This document shows positions 21,451 through 31,090 of a stretch of DNA of 31,090 nt, piece after piece. This DNA comes from Saccoglossus kowalevskii (Eukaryota > Hemichordata > Enteropneusta > Harrimaniidae), in assembly GCF_000003605.2 (NCBI RefSeq), contig NW_003112472.1:26548-57637 (forward strand), written 5' to 3'. The position numbers and the translations under genes are program-made. The notes beneath the pieces are model-generated. The model saw only the letters and a program-made list of their open reading frames with translations, made no database searches and was not told the origin of the DNA. How positions within the stretch are numbered: the stretch's first letter is position 1; each line of letters begins with the position of its first letter.

Positions 21451-21516
21451 CCAATCAGGCGCTGTCTTCCCTTGCACAAACAGTTCTTTCTGCAGTGAGC
21501 CTCAAACGTATAAAAA
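21451..21516 (+). promoter_or_regulatory. CCAAT and TATA promoter of the His-rich gene
   Basis: CCAAT at 21451-21455 and TATAAAAA at 21509-21516, about 54 bp apart, then ACAGTATT near 21537-21544 as a plausible start site 30 bp on. The leader would be about 175 nt, unspliced. No strong heat-shock element was seen. Confidence 0.6.
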
Positions 21517-21714
21517 TGGACGAGCGACGCCAAAATACAGTATTCTGCAGTTCGTCTCTAGACAACACACACTTCAAGTCTACACCGAATATCTTCTGCA
21601 AAGCTCGCCGAGTTACGAGTACAGTCTATCACCCGTACACCGATACCTGAGACATCACCGTACTACCGGTTACTACTATACTTGGAAGTATTGTAACTAC
21701 GTTGTTCACTGAAA

Positions 21715-22533
21715 ATGGCAAGTCGTGACGAAAAAGCGATCGTTTGCGAGGGATACGATGAACGTCTCAGCCACGTCGACGAACATCACGGCCACGGCGA
21801 TACAGACCACGGTCACGGCGATACACACCACGGTCAAGGCGATGCACACCACGGCCAAGGCGATGCACACCACGGTCATGGCGATGCACACCACGGTCAC
21901 GGAGATACACACCACGGTCACGGCGATCAACATGGTCACGGAGATCAGCACCATGAGCACTGCGATCCACATCACGGTATGGGTCATGGTCCCTGTTTTC
22001 CGTACGGTGGTGCACCAGTCATGTACGGATACTACGGTCATGGAGACATGCATCCTGCTTTCATGATGCCTGGTGGTATGATGCACCCATCATTCATGAT
22101 GGGACATCCACCTTGCTGTGGTGATGACAAGAAAAAATCGACTGGCGATGGTGAAGAAGATCCTCATCACTCTGGACACGGAGACCCTCATCACGGTATG
22201 GGGATGATTGGACATCCTGCTTTCATGATGCCTGGTGGTATGATGCACCCACCATTCATGATGAGACATCCGCCTTGCTGTGGTGATGACAAGAAAAAAT
22301 CGACTGGCGACGGCGTAGAAGATCCTCATCACTCTGAACAAGGAGACCCTCATCACGATATGGGGATGATGAGACATGGCATGCATCCTGCTTTCATGAT
22401 GCCTGGTGGTATGATGCACCCATCATTCATGATGGGACATCCATCTGGCTGCGGAGACGGGAAGTGCTGCGAGAAATCCGAGAAATGTGGCAAAAAATGT
22501 GACGAGAAGAACGGAGAGGATGAAAATTATTAA
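21715..22533 (+). CDS. His/Met/Cys-rich repetitive protein, likely metal-binding
   Basis: One uninterrupted frame of 272 codons, ATG in strong context (AAAATGG), ending TAA.

Three parts. Residues about 1-20 are ordinary and polar, with no signal peptide. Residues about 22-90 are roughly ten copies of a seven-residue unit HHGHGDX (variants with Q, D or E). Then about 2.4 copies of a 54-57 residue unit: HPAFMMPGGMMHPSFMMG, PPCCGDDKKKSTGDG, DPHH and GDPHHGMGM. The tail is Cys/Lys-rich (CGDGKCCEKSEKCGKKC), metallothionein-like in spacing. By hand count there are about 47 His, 28 Met and 12 Cys.

This composition suits binding of copper, zinc or nickel in the cytosol or nucleus, but that is inference; no named family is recognised. 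Long frames on the other strand and in a second frame come from the repeat periodicity. A secreted structural role is less likely without a leader peptide. Confidence 0.85.
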   Translation: MASRDEKAIVCEGYDERLSHVDEHHGHGDTDHGHGDTHHGQGDAHHGQGDAHHGHGDAHHGHGDTHHGHGDQHGHGDQHHEHCDPHHGMGHGPCFPYGGAPVMYGYYGHGDMHPAFMMPGGMMHPSFMMGHPPCCGDDKKKSTGDGEEDPHHSGHGDPHHGMGMIGHPAFMMPGGMMHPPFMMRHPPCCGDDKKKSTGDGVEDPHHSEQGDPHHDMGMMRHGMHPAFMMPGGMMHPSFMMGHPSGCGDGKCCEKSEKCGKKCDEKNGEDENY

Positions 22534-24943
22534 ATGACGCGTGTGTTTGTGACAGGCTAAACTGTATCTACAACGTGATTTTTATTATGACATTTATTGC
22601 TGAACCAAGATTCATAGGATTTATTTCTTTCGTATTTTGGAAATCGCAATTAGGTATTAGAATAATTGTTGGTATCTTTTTAATAATTTCGTATTACGCA
22701 GAACAAACTAAAACCATAAATTATGTCGTTCTTAACTCCTCGATTATTTGCGTTTTTTTTTTCACTCACTTATTTGTGTAGTTATGATAACATATTATAA
22801 GTTTTAGAAGTTTCAGCAGTTTTCTTGTTTACCAGTAGATTTTTAGTATTGACATTTTTTATACCAAATTTGGTGGTAATATTTTGATTCTCTGTTTAAC
22901 GCTTTCCACCTGTTCTCGCTGTGTATCGTAAAATTTAAGTGTTTTATGTCGTCTGAAAATCAGAGATGATAGATTAATACCGATCACATTTTACATTATT
23001 TGAACTTCTATGAATTCAGAATCCATTTTATGTAATTACAACTGAAAAATAACATGTTCATACACGGATTCGTTTATTGTATTTTTTTAACATTTTGACC
23101 AGCATTGTTTCATTTCACAACCTTGTTTTTTGTATGTGACGTCATTATCACGATATTTGAACTGAATATATTGGAATTATAAAAAAAAAACTAAATACGG
23201 AGTGTATGCCAGTGCTGTATGTGAGTGTCAGTAATGGCTTGACTGATGACGTCAGATTCGACTTTGCCTCTGTTGACCCACGTGAATACATAGATGGTGA
23301 AGTTTACATATTCAATGTTTTACAGCCTCTATTGCATGTCAGTTTTAAAACAACGTATTCGGCACATGTCATCAGTTTCCAATGTGTTAACACCTGATTT
23401 AGCGAAGTATATTGCGATACTGGGTTACAGACGTCTTCTAGCAGGAATTCGTCAGGTGAACTTGTAAATGATCCTTTGATTGTTTCCTTGGTTACGGTAC
23501 TAAAGTCGTGCAATTTAATTATCAAAGTGGCCTAAGTTTTTTTATGATATATTCTTCGACTCCCCGTAACCACTATCTGGAGAACCCACAGAAAACGGTA
23601 TTTCTGTAAAGTATAGTTAGCTTCATACCACTTTCTTCCGTGCTCCAGACGGAAAAACATCTGTGTTAAAATGAATTCCCAAATTTCAGAAAGAGCGACA
23701 ATTTTGTACACCCGCCCCATATTTACGGATTTTAAAAACATACGTCCAAAAGTAAGAAAGACAAATACGCGTCATTTCTTTCTCAAAATAGAACCAAATT
23801 TTCCTAAGAATTCAGAAACAGTCAAGTTGTCGATCTTAAGTAGGGGTGTAATACAAACTAACCGATACTGGACGGACTTTCGGGCCTCTGTTCAGAACCA
23901 GTTCTTAAAATAAACCACAAACAACATGCGAATAACTAACTTTTTTCGTGACGGTTAAGTTGTCTTTCTTGCTTTCACGCCCTGGAGGCCGGGTGACGTT
24001 TTTTGTTTTTGAAAGCGTAACATCGACCAAGTATTTCTACTTCTGAAGTCGTTCCTTTCAGCTGCAACGTCGAGTCAAACATGGGATATTGAAACATTGT
24101 CAGAAACTATGAACTCTGTAACGCATCAGGCAATAGCCATACTGTCAAATATAGGCAGGAGGAACTTGCAAAACATTTTTTTCATCTAATTTTTGTACAG
24201 CGAAGTCGATGGGCGCCCTCTATCGTCTGTTAGTATAATTAGACAGGGTGATAAACAGAGGGCTGTTTGAAAGAGCAGTCGACCAAAAAATGTGTCACGC
24301 TAACTTTTAGTAAAATATTCCAATATATCTTAAAATGTGGGGTAACCAGCCTTGATTCATATCTCCAACAGTTCATAGTGTTATGAAGTTCATCCCCGAA
24401 TTGCATGACATGACGACATTAGGTGTTTCACTTTAAGCTCATTATTTTAAGTTCATGTATTAATAAATATACATTGTTACACCCTAATATATAACATTTA
24501 ATTGAAATTTTCTTCTGTTTTGATCAGATTGTGATGGCGAATTTTGCCAAGTTTGAATTTTTAATTTTTGAAAGACAGTGGATTCTCTTATTTCTGATAA
24601 AATCTTATCAATGCTCAAATCATATTCACGTGATGTAATTAAATTTTCAGTCGATATCTTTTATATGACCCGGGGACCCATAGGAAACACGACAACTGTG
24701 GTTTTAACTTGTCATCATTGGCCCGCGACACTGAATAATTTAGATTGTAAATTGGACCATGTCAGTCGGGCGGGGGCATGGGGTGGATTGGTGAAGTGAT
24801 CGTGAAACCACTTGTCGACTCTGGCGGAGATTTATTTTTTCACAAGATGCATATTAAACAGAGATTCGTGTTTTACAGCATTTAGTCTGCATAACTGCCA
24901 CAACCGTTGTAATTATTTAATTAACTCCAGACTGTGCGAGTCA
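22534..24943. other. Downstream of the His-rich gene; no further gene supported
   Basis: The 3'UTR of the His-rich gene should lie in the first few hundred bases, but I saw no AATAAA there. CRE palindromes TGACGTCA lie at 23137-23144 and 23247-23254. Frames of 63-80 codons (23206-23397 +, 23671-23913 +, 24578-24799 +) have no domain. Confidence 0.4.
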
Positions 24944-25882
24944 CGTTACGACACTCAGTACCAGCATGGTACCATACATCTGTGTAGAAATAGTGGCGTA
25001 CGACACTCAGTACCAGCATGGTACCATACATCTGTGTAGAAATAATGGCGTACGACACTCAGTACCAGCATGGTACCATACATCTGTGTAGAAATAATGG
25101 CGTACGACACTCAGTACCAGCATGGTACCATACATCTGTGTAGAAATAGTGGCGCACGACACTCAGTACCAGCATGGTACCATACATCTGTGTAGAAATA
25201 ATGGCGTACGACACTCAGTACCAGCATGGTACCATACATCTGTGTAGAAATAATGGCGTACGACACTCAGTACCAGCATGGTACCATACATCTGTGTAGA
25301 AATAATGGCGTACGACACTCAGTACCAGCATGGTACCATACATCTGTGTAGAAATAATGGCGTACGACACTCAGTACCAGCATGGTACCATACATCTGTG
25401 TAGAAATAGTGGCGTACGACACTCAGTACCAGCATGGTACCATACATCTGTGTAGAAATAATGGCGTACGACACTCAGTACCAGCATGGTACCATACATC
25501 TGTGTAGAAATAATGGCGTACGACACTCAGTACCAGCATGGTACCATACATCTGTGTAGAAATAATGGCGTACGACACTCAGTACCAGCATGGTACCATA
25601 CATCTGTGTAGAAATAATGGCGTACGACACTCAGTACCAGCATGGTACCATACATCTGTGTAGAAATAATGGCGTACGACACTCAGTACCAGCATGGTAC
25701 CATACATCTGTGTAGAAATAATGGCGTACGACACTCAGTACCAGCATGGTACCATACATCTGTGTAGAAATAGTGGCGTACGACACTCAGTACCAGCATG
25801 GTACCATACATCTGTGTAGAAATAATGGCGTACGACACTCAGTACCAGCATGGTACCATACATCTGTGTAGAAATAGTGGCG
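24944..25882. repeat. Minisatellite, 52-bp unit, 18 copies
   Basis: CCAGCATGG recurs exactly every 52 bp from 24961 to 25845, giving 18 near-identical units. Each has palindromes CGTACG and ATGGTACCAT (KpnI core), and TACCA-GCA-TGGTA inverted arms. Variation is nearly limited to AATAATGG or AATAGTGG, plus one CGCACG for CGTACG near 25153; the first unit has an extra T. The near-identity points to recent expansion or homogenisation. As 52 is not a multiple of three, frames rotate and the open frames inside are not genes. Confidence 0.98.
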
Positions 25883-26980
25883 TCTTTGTTGTATCGGCTG
25901 AGGAGGTTCCTGTCAGATTATATGGCATCTCTTCCGCTCTTTCATTATTATTGTTTAATGCCAACAGGATACCAAAAAATGGGGTCATTAGAAAAGTTTT
26001 CACAAAACACGAGTCAGAACTGTCAGAAAATTTGCATGTTTGTCATGGTTTTTATGGTGACATGGGGTGAAGAAATCATGCATTGTTAATGCAGATACGA
26101 ATCTTAATATTGTTAAACATTTATATTTAATTTAGTGAGTTTTCAGTAATAATTAGTTTTCAATTATACCAATGAGAAGTTATTTCCCATAATGATTTGA
26201 TGATTTTCGCGATCACTCCGCCAATTTCACAATATTCCCGGCGACACGAACTTTTGCATTGGGGGGGGGGGGGTCTACTCACCAGCCTTCGGCGCGACCT
26301 TACTAGGGGTCCGGGCATGCTCCCTCTTAAAAATGTTGAAATCTAGACGCTATTTCCTGCATTTTGAGGGGCAAGGTGTTTCAGCTTGATTTTCTAGGGG
26401 CGACGCCCCCTCTGATATTGTCACTACAAACAAATCACGCAATTGGAGCTAGTCTCGCGGCAAATCTAAAGAGTTTACGCCAATTTCCCAGGCAGAGTTC
26501 TATTTCTCCGAATGTACTTTCGGTGTCCTAGACGCAAGGAACTCTGGGAAGGAGAATGAGTTTACGGTACAACGCACCGGTGGCCTCAAGAGGGCGCAAA
26601 ACACGCCAGCATGGAAACTTAAGGTAGACCATAAATTAACGATTGTGACTGTAGCCAAATGTTATTCAAATTGATTCAAACACATAAAATCCTTTTGTTC
26701 TACCAACAAATTACATAAATTTACCACAGATTAGAGGCCAAAGCATGCCCTTTATACAATACAAAATGCTTAGCACCAGGAAGTTTTGAGAGGTTTTTAC
26801 CAGTTATTGCAGTTTTCATAGCCAACTTCAGTAGCTCACAGGCACTATTTGAAATCTGTTGTAGGTATAGGCTCAAATATTTGGTTATTCTTTTGTTTAT
26901 GACTTGGGGGGGGGTCTTGGTTGCCTTAACCAAGAAGTACAATCAAAAAACTTACTCAATAAAAAAACACCACAGATATT
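25883..26980. other. Non-coding with a G13 tract and GC-rich repeat-like block
   Basis: G13 at 26261-26273 is followed to about 26410 by a GC-richer block with a GGGGCG-A-CGCCCC hairpin (26397-26409), unlike the AT-rich surroundings. A loose inverted repeat around TTCCCAG/CTGGGAA spans about 26485-26552. A further G9 tract lies near 26906-26914. The 73-codon frame at 26721-26942 (-) is not recognised. Confidence 0.45.
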
Positions 26981-29033
26981 GAGACAACATGAATTTACAA
27001 CAATCACACAATGGGTTCTTTACTATCTTTAATTACAGACACTACAAATATTTATGAAATAACAAAAATTTCTCCCATAAACTCTAGAAAAGAATATGTA
27101 TATAGACTTGGCAAATATGCAATAAATTCTTGTATACATGCTGCATAGATATACAATTTATAGAAAAAAATCTGAATTAACGATTTTAAAATGTACATAG
27201 TTATAGAAGTCGCATGAGTTTTCCCCTCAAATATAGATATGGTCTCAAAGTTTCTTTTACCATGCAGAAAAATACATGCAAAAAATTGAAATTAAAGGAA
27301 TGTAATGAATTTCTGGCGCATTACTGACAAGATTTAATTACATGTACAGGAAAAAGCACAGATTCTATATTTCTGAATATCAGCATTGTATTGAATTAAT
27401 GCATTATGTGCCTGGACGCACACAGGTTGTTGAGAACTTTGTCAAAGTGAACAGCGTCAGTGATGTGGTTATGATGCAAAAATAGACTTTAAGATGCCTA
27501 GTGTATGCAATACAATTACCATGAGCAGGGTAAAAACATACACAAGCATTTTATGATTTGATGGGTATTAAGAGCTTAGATAATTGAGAAGAGCCTTCTA
27601 CATGTGCTAAATATGGCACAAAACTTTAGTCCTGAGAAGTTATCGTCAAGTTATCCAAACTTCTAATTTATTGTAAAATATTAAATTTATTCATCAGTCT
27701 GAATGCCAATTTTTTTTTAACTAAATTTAGAAAAAAAACACAAATAAAGACAACTAACGTGAAAGAAAATGCCTGAAAAGACATAAATATAAATTGGTCC
27801 CAAGATTCATTATTATTCATAATTGAAACTTAATTACTACATTGTAAGTAAGACAAGTTCCAGGCATGAAAATTCATGAAAATTCCAGGGTACTACTTTA
27901 TATTTTGAAATTACCAGTAGTCCACAATACCCTGGCAAGCCTCGCACACGACGGCAGCAGTAGGATTAAAATCCACACTTTATAAACATTGCGACTAAAA
28001 ATATGTCAGTCATGAATTTTTATAACTTCTCCAGATTCGTGAAATTAGTAAAAATTGTTGTCGAGAAATTGAACTGTTAACTGTACCTTGCATAGCAGTG
28101 CCAAGACAGAAAGAAAGATGTGCAGACAGACAGGCATACAGAATAGTTGAGTTTTACCTAAATACTGGCAATGCAATTACTGAATCCAGTAAAACACCAT
28201 ATGGGTACCATGTATACATACAATGCATATAAAATAAATCATTTACATTAAATTAGTCTACACAGTACATCTAATGACCGCAAAGCTACTAATACTTAAA
28301 ATATATATTTATAATAACTAAAATTAAACATAAATTTACTTTTTTTTATCTACAAAGCAAATGTGATATCTGCGCATTGCCTATGGAAAGGTTTCATGGA
28401 TAGATGCAGAAATAAACAGAAAAAAATCAGCTAGGATTATGTCAATTATATCCACCAAAAAAAAGAAAGTTGAAATACATCTAAGGACTCTGCTTATTAT
28501 GCAGGGAGCAACTATTTGTTTGGAACACATGAATGTGAATAAACAAACAGCACGTGCAAGGTCTTATGTTCATGCTAAAGATAGAGATAGCTCAATAAGC
28601 AATTCAATTTTTGCTTTTGAAATACTGATACAAAACATAATACATTGCTTGTTTCCATCGATAAATATATTAGCAATAAAAATTATGTACTTCCTATTAA
28701 CCATTTCACCACAAGTTCCTTCTTTTCATCACAAATTCACATAATAGTCTTGATTATAGTCTGCACTTTCCTTTCAAAAGATACAAAAAAGGAACAAAAA
28801 TAGCCAAATTTTTTGAGTGAAAACTGAAAATTGGCGAGAATTTTGTTTGTTGACTCTAAAATTAGTATTCTTTTCCAGAAATATTGAAGAATATTAGAAA
28901 AAAAGTGCTGACAAATTTGGGTGAGAAAGTCTGGTGGGGAAGAGGTTAAAGCAGCAGATTTAGAGATTTTATACTACCATCTTAGAGGTGTGTGGTGACA
29001 TATGAATTAATGCATTAGTCATAGTCTGAAACT
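26981..29033. other. AT-rich, no supported gene
   Basis: No recognisable coding exon. The 101-codon frame at 28439-28744 (+) is low in information and starts in an A-rich run. Part of this stretch could be extended 3'UTR of a minus-strand gene. Confidence 0.4.
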
Positions 29034-29234
29034 TCAGCTGTCTTTACACTTGTCATCTATTTTATATCCCATTTTCACAAGGCTCTTACTATATTCAGTA
29101 ATTAATTCAAATGCAAGATTGACACAGCCCCCTAAAAATGACAGTAAAATATCAATTTCTGAAAGGTGTGTGTGTAAATCTTTACTAGCGTATGCCCTAC
29201 ACAACTCAACACATTCAAAGCAGTGATAATTCAA
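29034..29234 (-). CDS. Weak candidate coding stretch of 66 codons
   Basis: The minus-strand frame reads plausibly as protein (CFECVELCRAYASKDL, LAFELITEYSKSLVKMGYK). It has no ATG at its head, no clear family, and lies downstream of the calponin-type gene's poly(A) signal. It may be a fragment of another gene or chance. Confidence 0.18.
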   Translation of the reverse strand: MNYHCFECVELCRAYASKDLHTHLSEIDILLSFLGGCVNLAFELITEYSKSLVKMGYKIDDKCKDS

Positions 29235-29354
29235 ATATCTGTTTGGTATTACGATGAAATGACGTTGCTATCAAATTGATTGCATGTGGATTCGTAAAAA
29301 AAAAACATTGACGAGAATCGACTGTAAGGTACCTAAAACAATGCATAATTAACA

Positions 29355-29360
29355 TTTATT
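29355..29360 (-). terminator. Poly(A) signal of the calponin/transgelin-type gene
   Basis: AATAAA on the minus strand, 93 nt beyond the stop codon. Confidence 0.55.
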
Positions 29361-29452
29361 TTAAGCACTGTATTCTATGCTAATTAGATAGGTCTCTATT
29401 TGGAAACCACTCGGGTGTGAAAAAATGGAATCCATGGTCACTGTAACCATGG

Positions 29453-29665
29453 TTACATATGTCGGGTGGTACCATAAGCTGTCATGCCCGCTTGTGTTGC
29501 GCCTTTGTTATATCCCGCCTGTAATCCGATCTCGCCCTGGCCTGCACGTAGGGTTGCCTCGTCAAACTCTCGAACATTTTTATCAGCAACCTTCACACCC
29601 CAGACTGGGCCAGCATATCCTTTTTTCTGGGCCTGTGATGCCAAAGCCCAAATACAATCAATGAC
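29453..29665 (-). CDS. Calponin/transgelin (Mp20) family, last exon
   Basis: The minus-strand exon starts at 29665 after a clear acceptor (TTGTTTATTTTGTAG) in phase 0 and ends in TAA, 70 codons. It holds the end of the calponin-homology domain region (IWALASQAQKKGY, then GVKVADKNVREFDEATLRAG) and one calponin-like repeat, GLQAGYNKGATQAGMTAYG, then TTRHM and stop. Family members bind actin and tune contractility or the cytoskeleton, typically in muscle; the single repeat fits transgelin/Mp20 rather than vertebrate calponins with three. Earlier exons, including most of the CH domain, lie beyond the right edge. A 14-bp palindrome (29443-29456) overlaps the stop codon. Confidence 0.92.
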   Translation of the reverse strand, partial: VIDCIWALASQAQKKGYAGPVWGVKVADKNVREFDEATLRAGQGEIGLQAGYNKGATQAGMTAYGTTRHM

Positions 29666-29737
29666 CTACAAAATAAACAAGATTTTCATGAAAATGAAAG
29701 CAAAATACAGAAAAAAAATTTAAATTAACACTTTAAA

Positions 29738-31090
29738 TGCATACACATTCACCAACGTTCACCCCAAGGGCAGAAACATTCACCAACGTTCACCCCAAGG
29801 GCAGAAACATTCACCAACGTTCACCCCAAGGGCAGAAACATTCACCAACATTCACCCCAAGGGCAGAAACATTCACCAGCGGTCACCCCAAGGGCAGAAA
29901 CATTCACCAGCGGTCACCCGAAGTGCATACACATTCACCAGCGGTCACCCGAAGTGCATACACATTCACCAACGTTCACCTCAAGTGTAGAAACATTCAC
30001 CGCAAGTGCAGAAACATTCACCAACATTCACCGTAAGTGCAGAAACATTCACCAACGTTCACCCCAAGTGCAGAAACATTCACCAACGTTCACCCCAAGT
30101 GCAGAAACATTCACCAACGTTCACCTCAAGTGCAGAAACATTCACCAACGTTCACCTCAAGTGCAGAAACATTCACCAACATTCACCCCAAGGGCAGAAA
30201 CATTCACCAACGGTCACCCCAAGTGCATACACATTCACCAGCGGTCACCCGAAGTGCAGAAACATTCACCAACGTTCACCTCAAGTGTAGAAACATTCAC
30301 CGCAAGTGCAGAAACATTCACCGTAAGTGCAGAAACATTCACCAACGTTCACCCCAAGTGCAGAAACATTCACCAACGTTCACCCCAAGTGCAGAAACAT
30401 TCACCAACGTTCACCCCAAGTGCAGAAACATTCACCAACGTTCACCTCAAGTGCAGAAACATTCACCAACATTCACCCCAAGGGCAGAAACATTCACCAA
30501 CGGTCACCCCAAGTGCAGAAACATTCACCAACGGTCACCCCAAGTGCAGAAACATTCACCAACGGTCACCCCAAGTGCAGAAACATTCACCAACGGTCAC
30601 CCCAAGTGCAGAAACATTCACCAACGGTCACCCCAAGTGCAGAAACATTCACCAACGGTCACCCCAAGTGCAGAAACATTCACCAACGGTCACCCCAAGT
30701 GCAGAAACATTCACCAACGGTCACCCCAAGTGCAGAAACATTCACCAACGTTCACCTCAAGTGCAGAAACATTCACCAACATTCACCCCAAGGGCAGAAA
30801 CATTCACCAACGGTCACCCCAAGTGCAGAAACATTCACCAACGGTCACCCCAAGTGCATACACATTCACCAACGGTCACCCCAAGTGCATACACATTCAC
30901 CAACGGTCACCCCAAGTGCATACACATTCACCAGCGGTCACCCGAAGTGCAGAAACATTCACCAACGGTCACCCCAAGTGCAGAAACATTCACCAACGTT
31001 CACCCCAAGGGCAGAAACATTCACCAGCGGTCACCCCAAGGGCAGAAACATTCACCAGCGGTCACCCGAAGTGCATACACATTCACCAGC
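29738..31090. repeat. Intronic minisatellite, 31-bp unit, over 40 copies
   Basis: A tandem 31-bp unit built around CATTCACCAACGTTCACC and CCCAAGTGCAGAAA fills the rest of the window and continues past it. Variants are GCAGAAAC or GCATACAC, AAGTGC or AAGGGC, and AACG followed by TTC or GTC; some units are shortened by about 10 bases. Variant patterns recur at about 290-310 bp: TCAAGTGTAG at 29981 and 30281, and ATTCACCCCAAGGGC at 30181, 30471 and 30781. This implies a higher-order unit of about ten repeats. It begins 73 bp upstream of the calponin-type exon, so it is intronic there. Confidence 0.97.

Noticed and set aside
21706-22419. Long open frames antisense to, and in a second frame of, the His-rich gene (up to 126 codons)
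   Set aside because: The repeat periods are multiples of three and poor in stops in every frame, so the frames are a by-product; the sense frame alone has a Kozak start, a promoter and a coherent end.
25798-26089. Open frames at the end of the 52-bp array
   Set aside because: They start in the repeat, rotate frame with it, and continue into sequence with no domain.
28439-28744. 101-codon plus-strand frame as a gene
   Set aside because: It starts in an A-rich run, and has no domain, no splice context and AT-driven composition.
29737-30290. Open frames of 94-99 codons inside the 31-bp array
   Set aside because: 31 is not a multiple of three and the unit lacks stops in all plus-strand frames; the peptide is just the rotated repeat, inside an intron of the opposite strand.
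24944-31090. CRISPR arrays
   Set aside because: Both arrays are head-to-tail tandem repeats without unique spacers, in an animal genome.

Overview
The window is nuclear DNA of an animal. It is AT-rich and gene-poor, with GT-AG introns, TATA-type promoters, AATAAA hexamers, many tandem repeats and several short inverted-repeat elements. The gene families present (BTB-Kelch, a Golgi galactose-3-O-sulfotransferase, a calponin/transgelin-type muscle protein) and the repeat style suggest a marine invertebrate, perhaps a non-vertebrate deuterostome. I cannot fix the species from sequence alone. A 50-N assembly gap lies at 17744-17793.

Layout. 1-3900 is non-coding apart from two inverted-repeat elements (about 660-808 and 2047-2286). 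3921-5618 (-) is a BTB-BACK-Kelch (KLHL-like) gene broken by two in-frame stops and two or three frameshifts; it keeps a plausible 5'UTR splice site, so it looks like a decayed duplicate rather than a retrocopy. 5870-13250 is intergenic and repeat-rich: fold-back elements at about 8012-8335, 9351-9449 and 10677-10760, a degenerate octamer-bearing array at 8380-8945, and diverged direct duplications. 13773-16291 (+) is a complete three-exon galactose-3-O-sulfotransferase-like gene (384 aa) with a Lys-Thr-Met-Lys active-site variant. 18633-19291 (-) is a compact three-exon model for a 147-aa protein that starts MGMCNSK (a myristoylation/palmitoylation-type N-terminus) and whose apparent TATA box lies inside a perfect 14-bp inverted repeat. 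20647-20856 (-) is a weak candidate for a small membrane protein. 21715-22533 (+) is an intronless, TATA-driven gene for an extremely His/Met/Cys-rich repetitive protein, a likely metal binder. 24944-25882 is an 18-copy, 52-bp minisatellite. 29453-29665 (-) is the last exon of a calponin/transgelin-family gene. 29738-31090 is a 31-bp minisatellite that lies in the intron just upstream of that exon and runs off the window.

The genes are unrelated in function and oriented independently; nothing suggests an operon or cluster. The most novel items are the His/Met/Cys-rich protein, the MGMCNSK gene with its palindrome-embedded TATA box, and the Met substitution in the sulfotransferase PAPS-binding loop. 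All spliced models were read by eye from splice consensus and frame continuity and have no transcript support.
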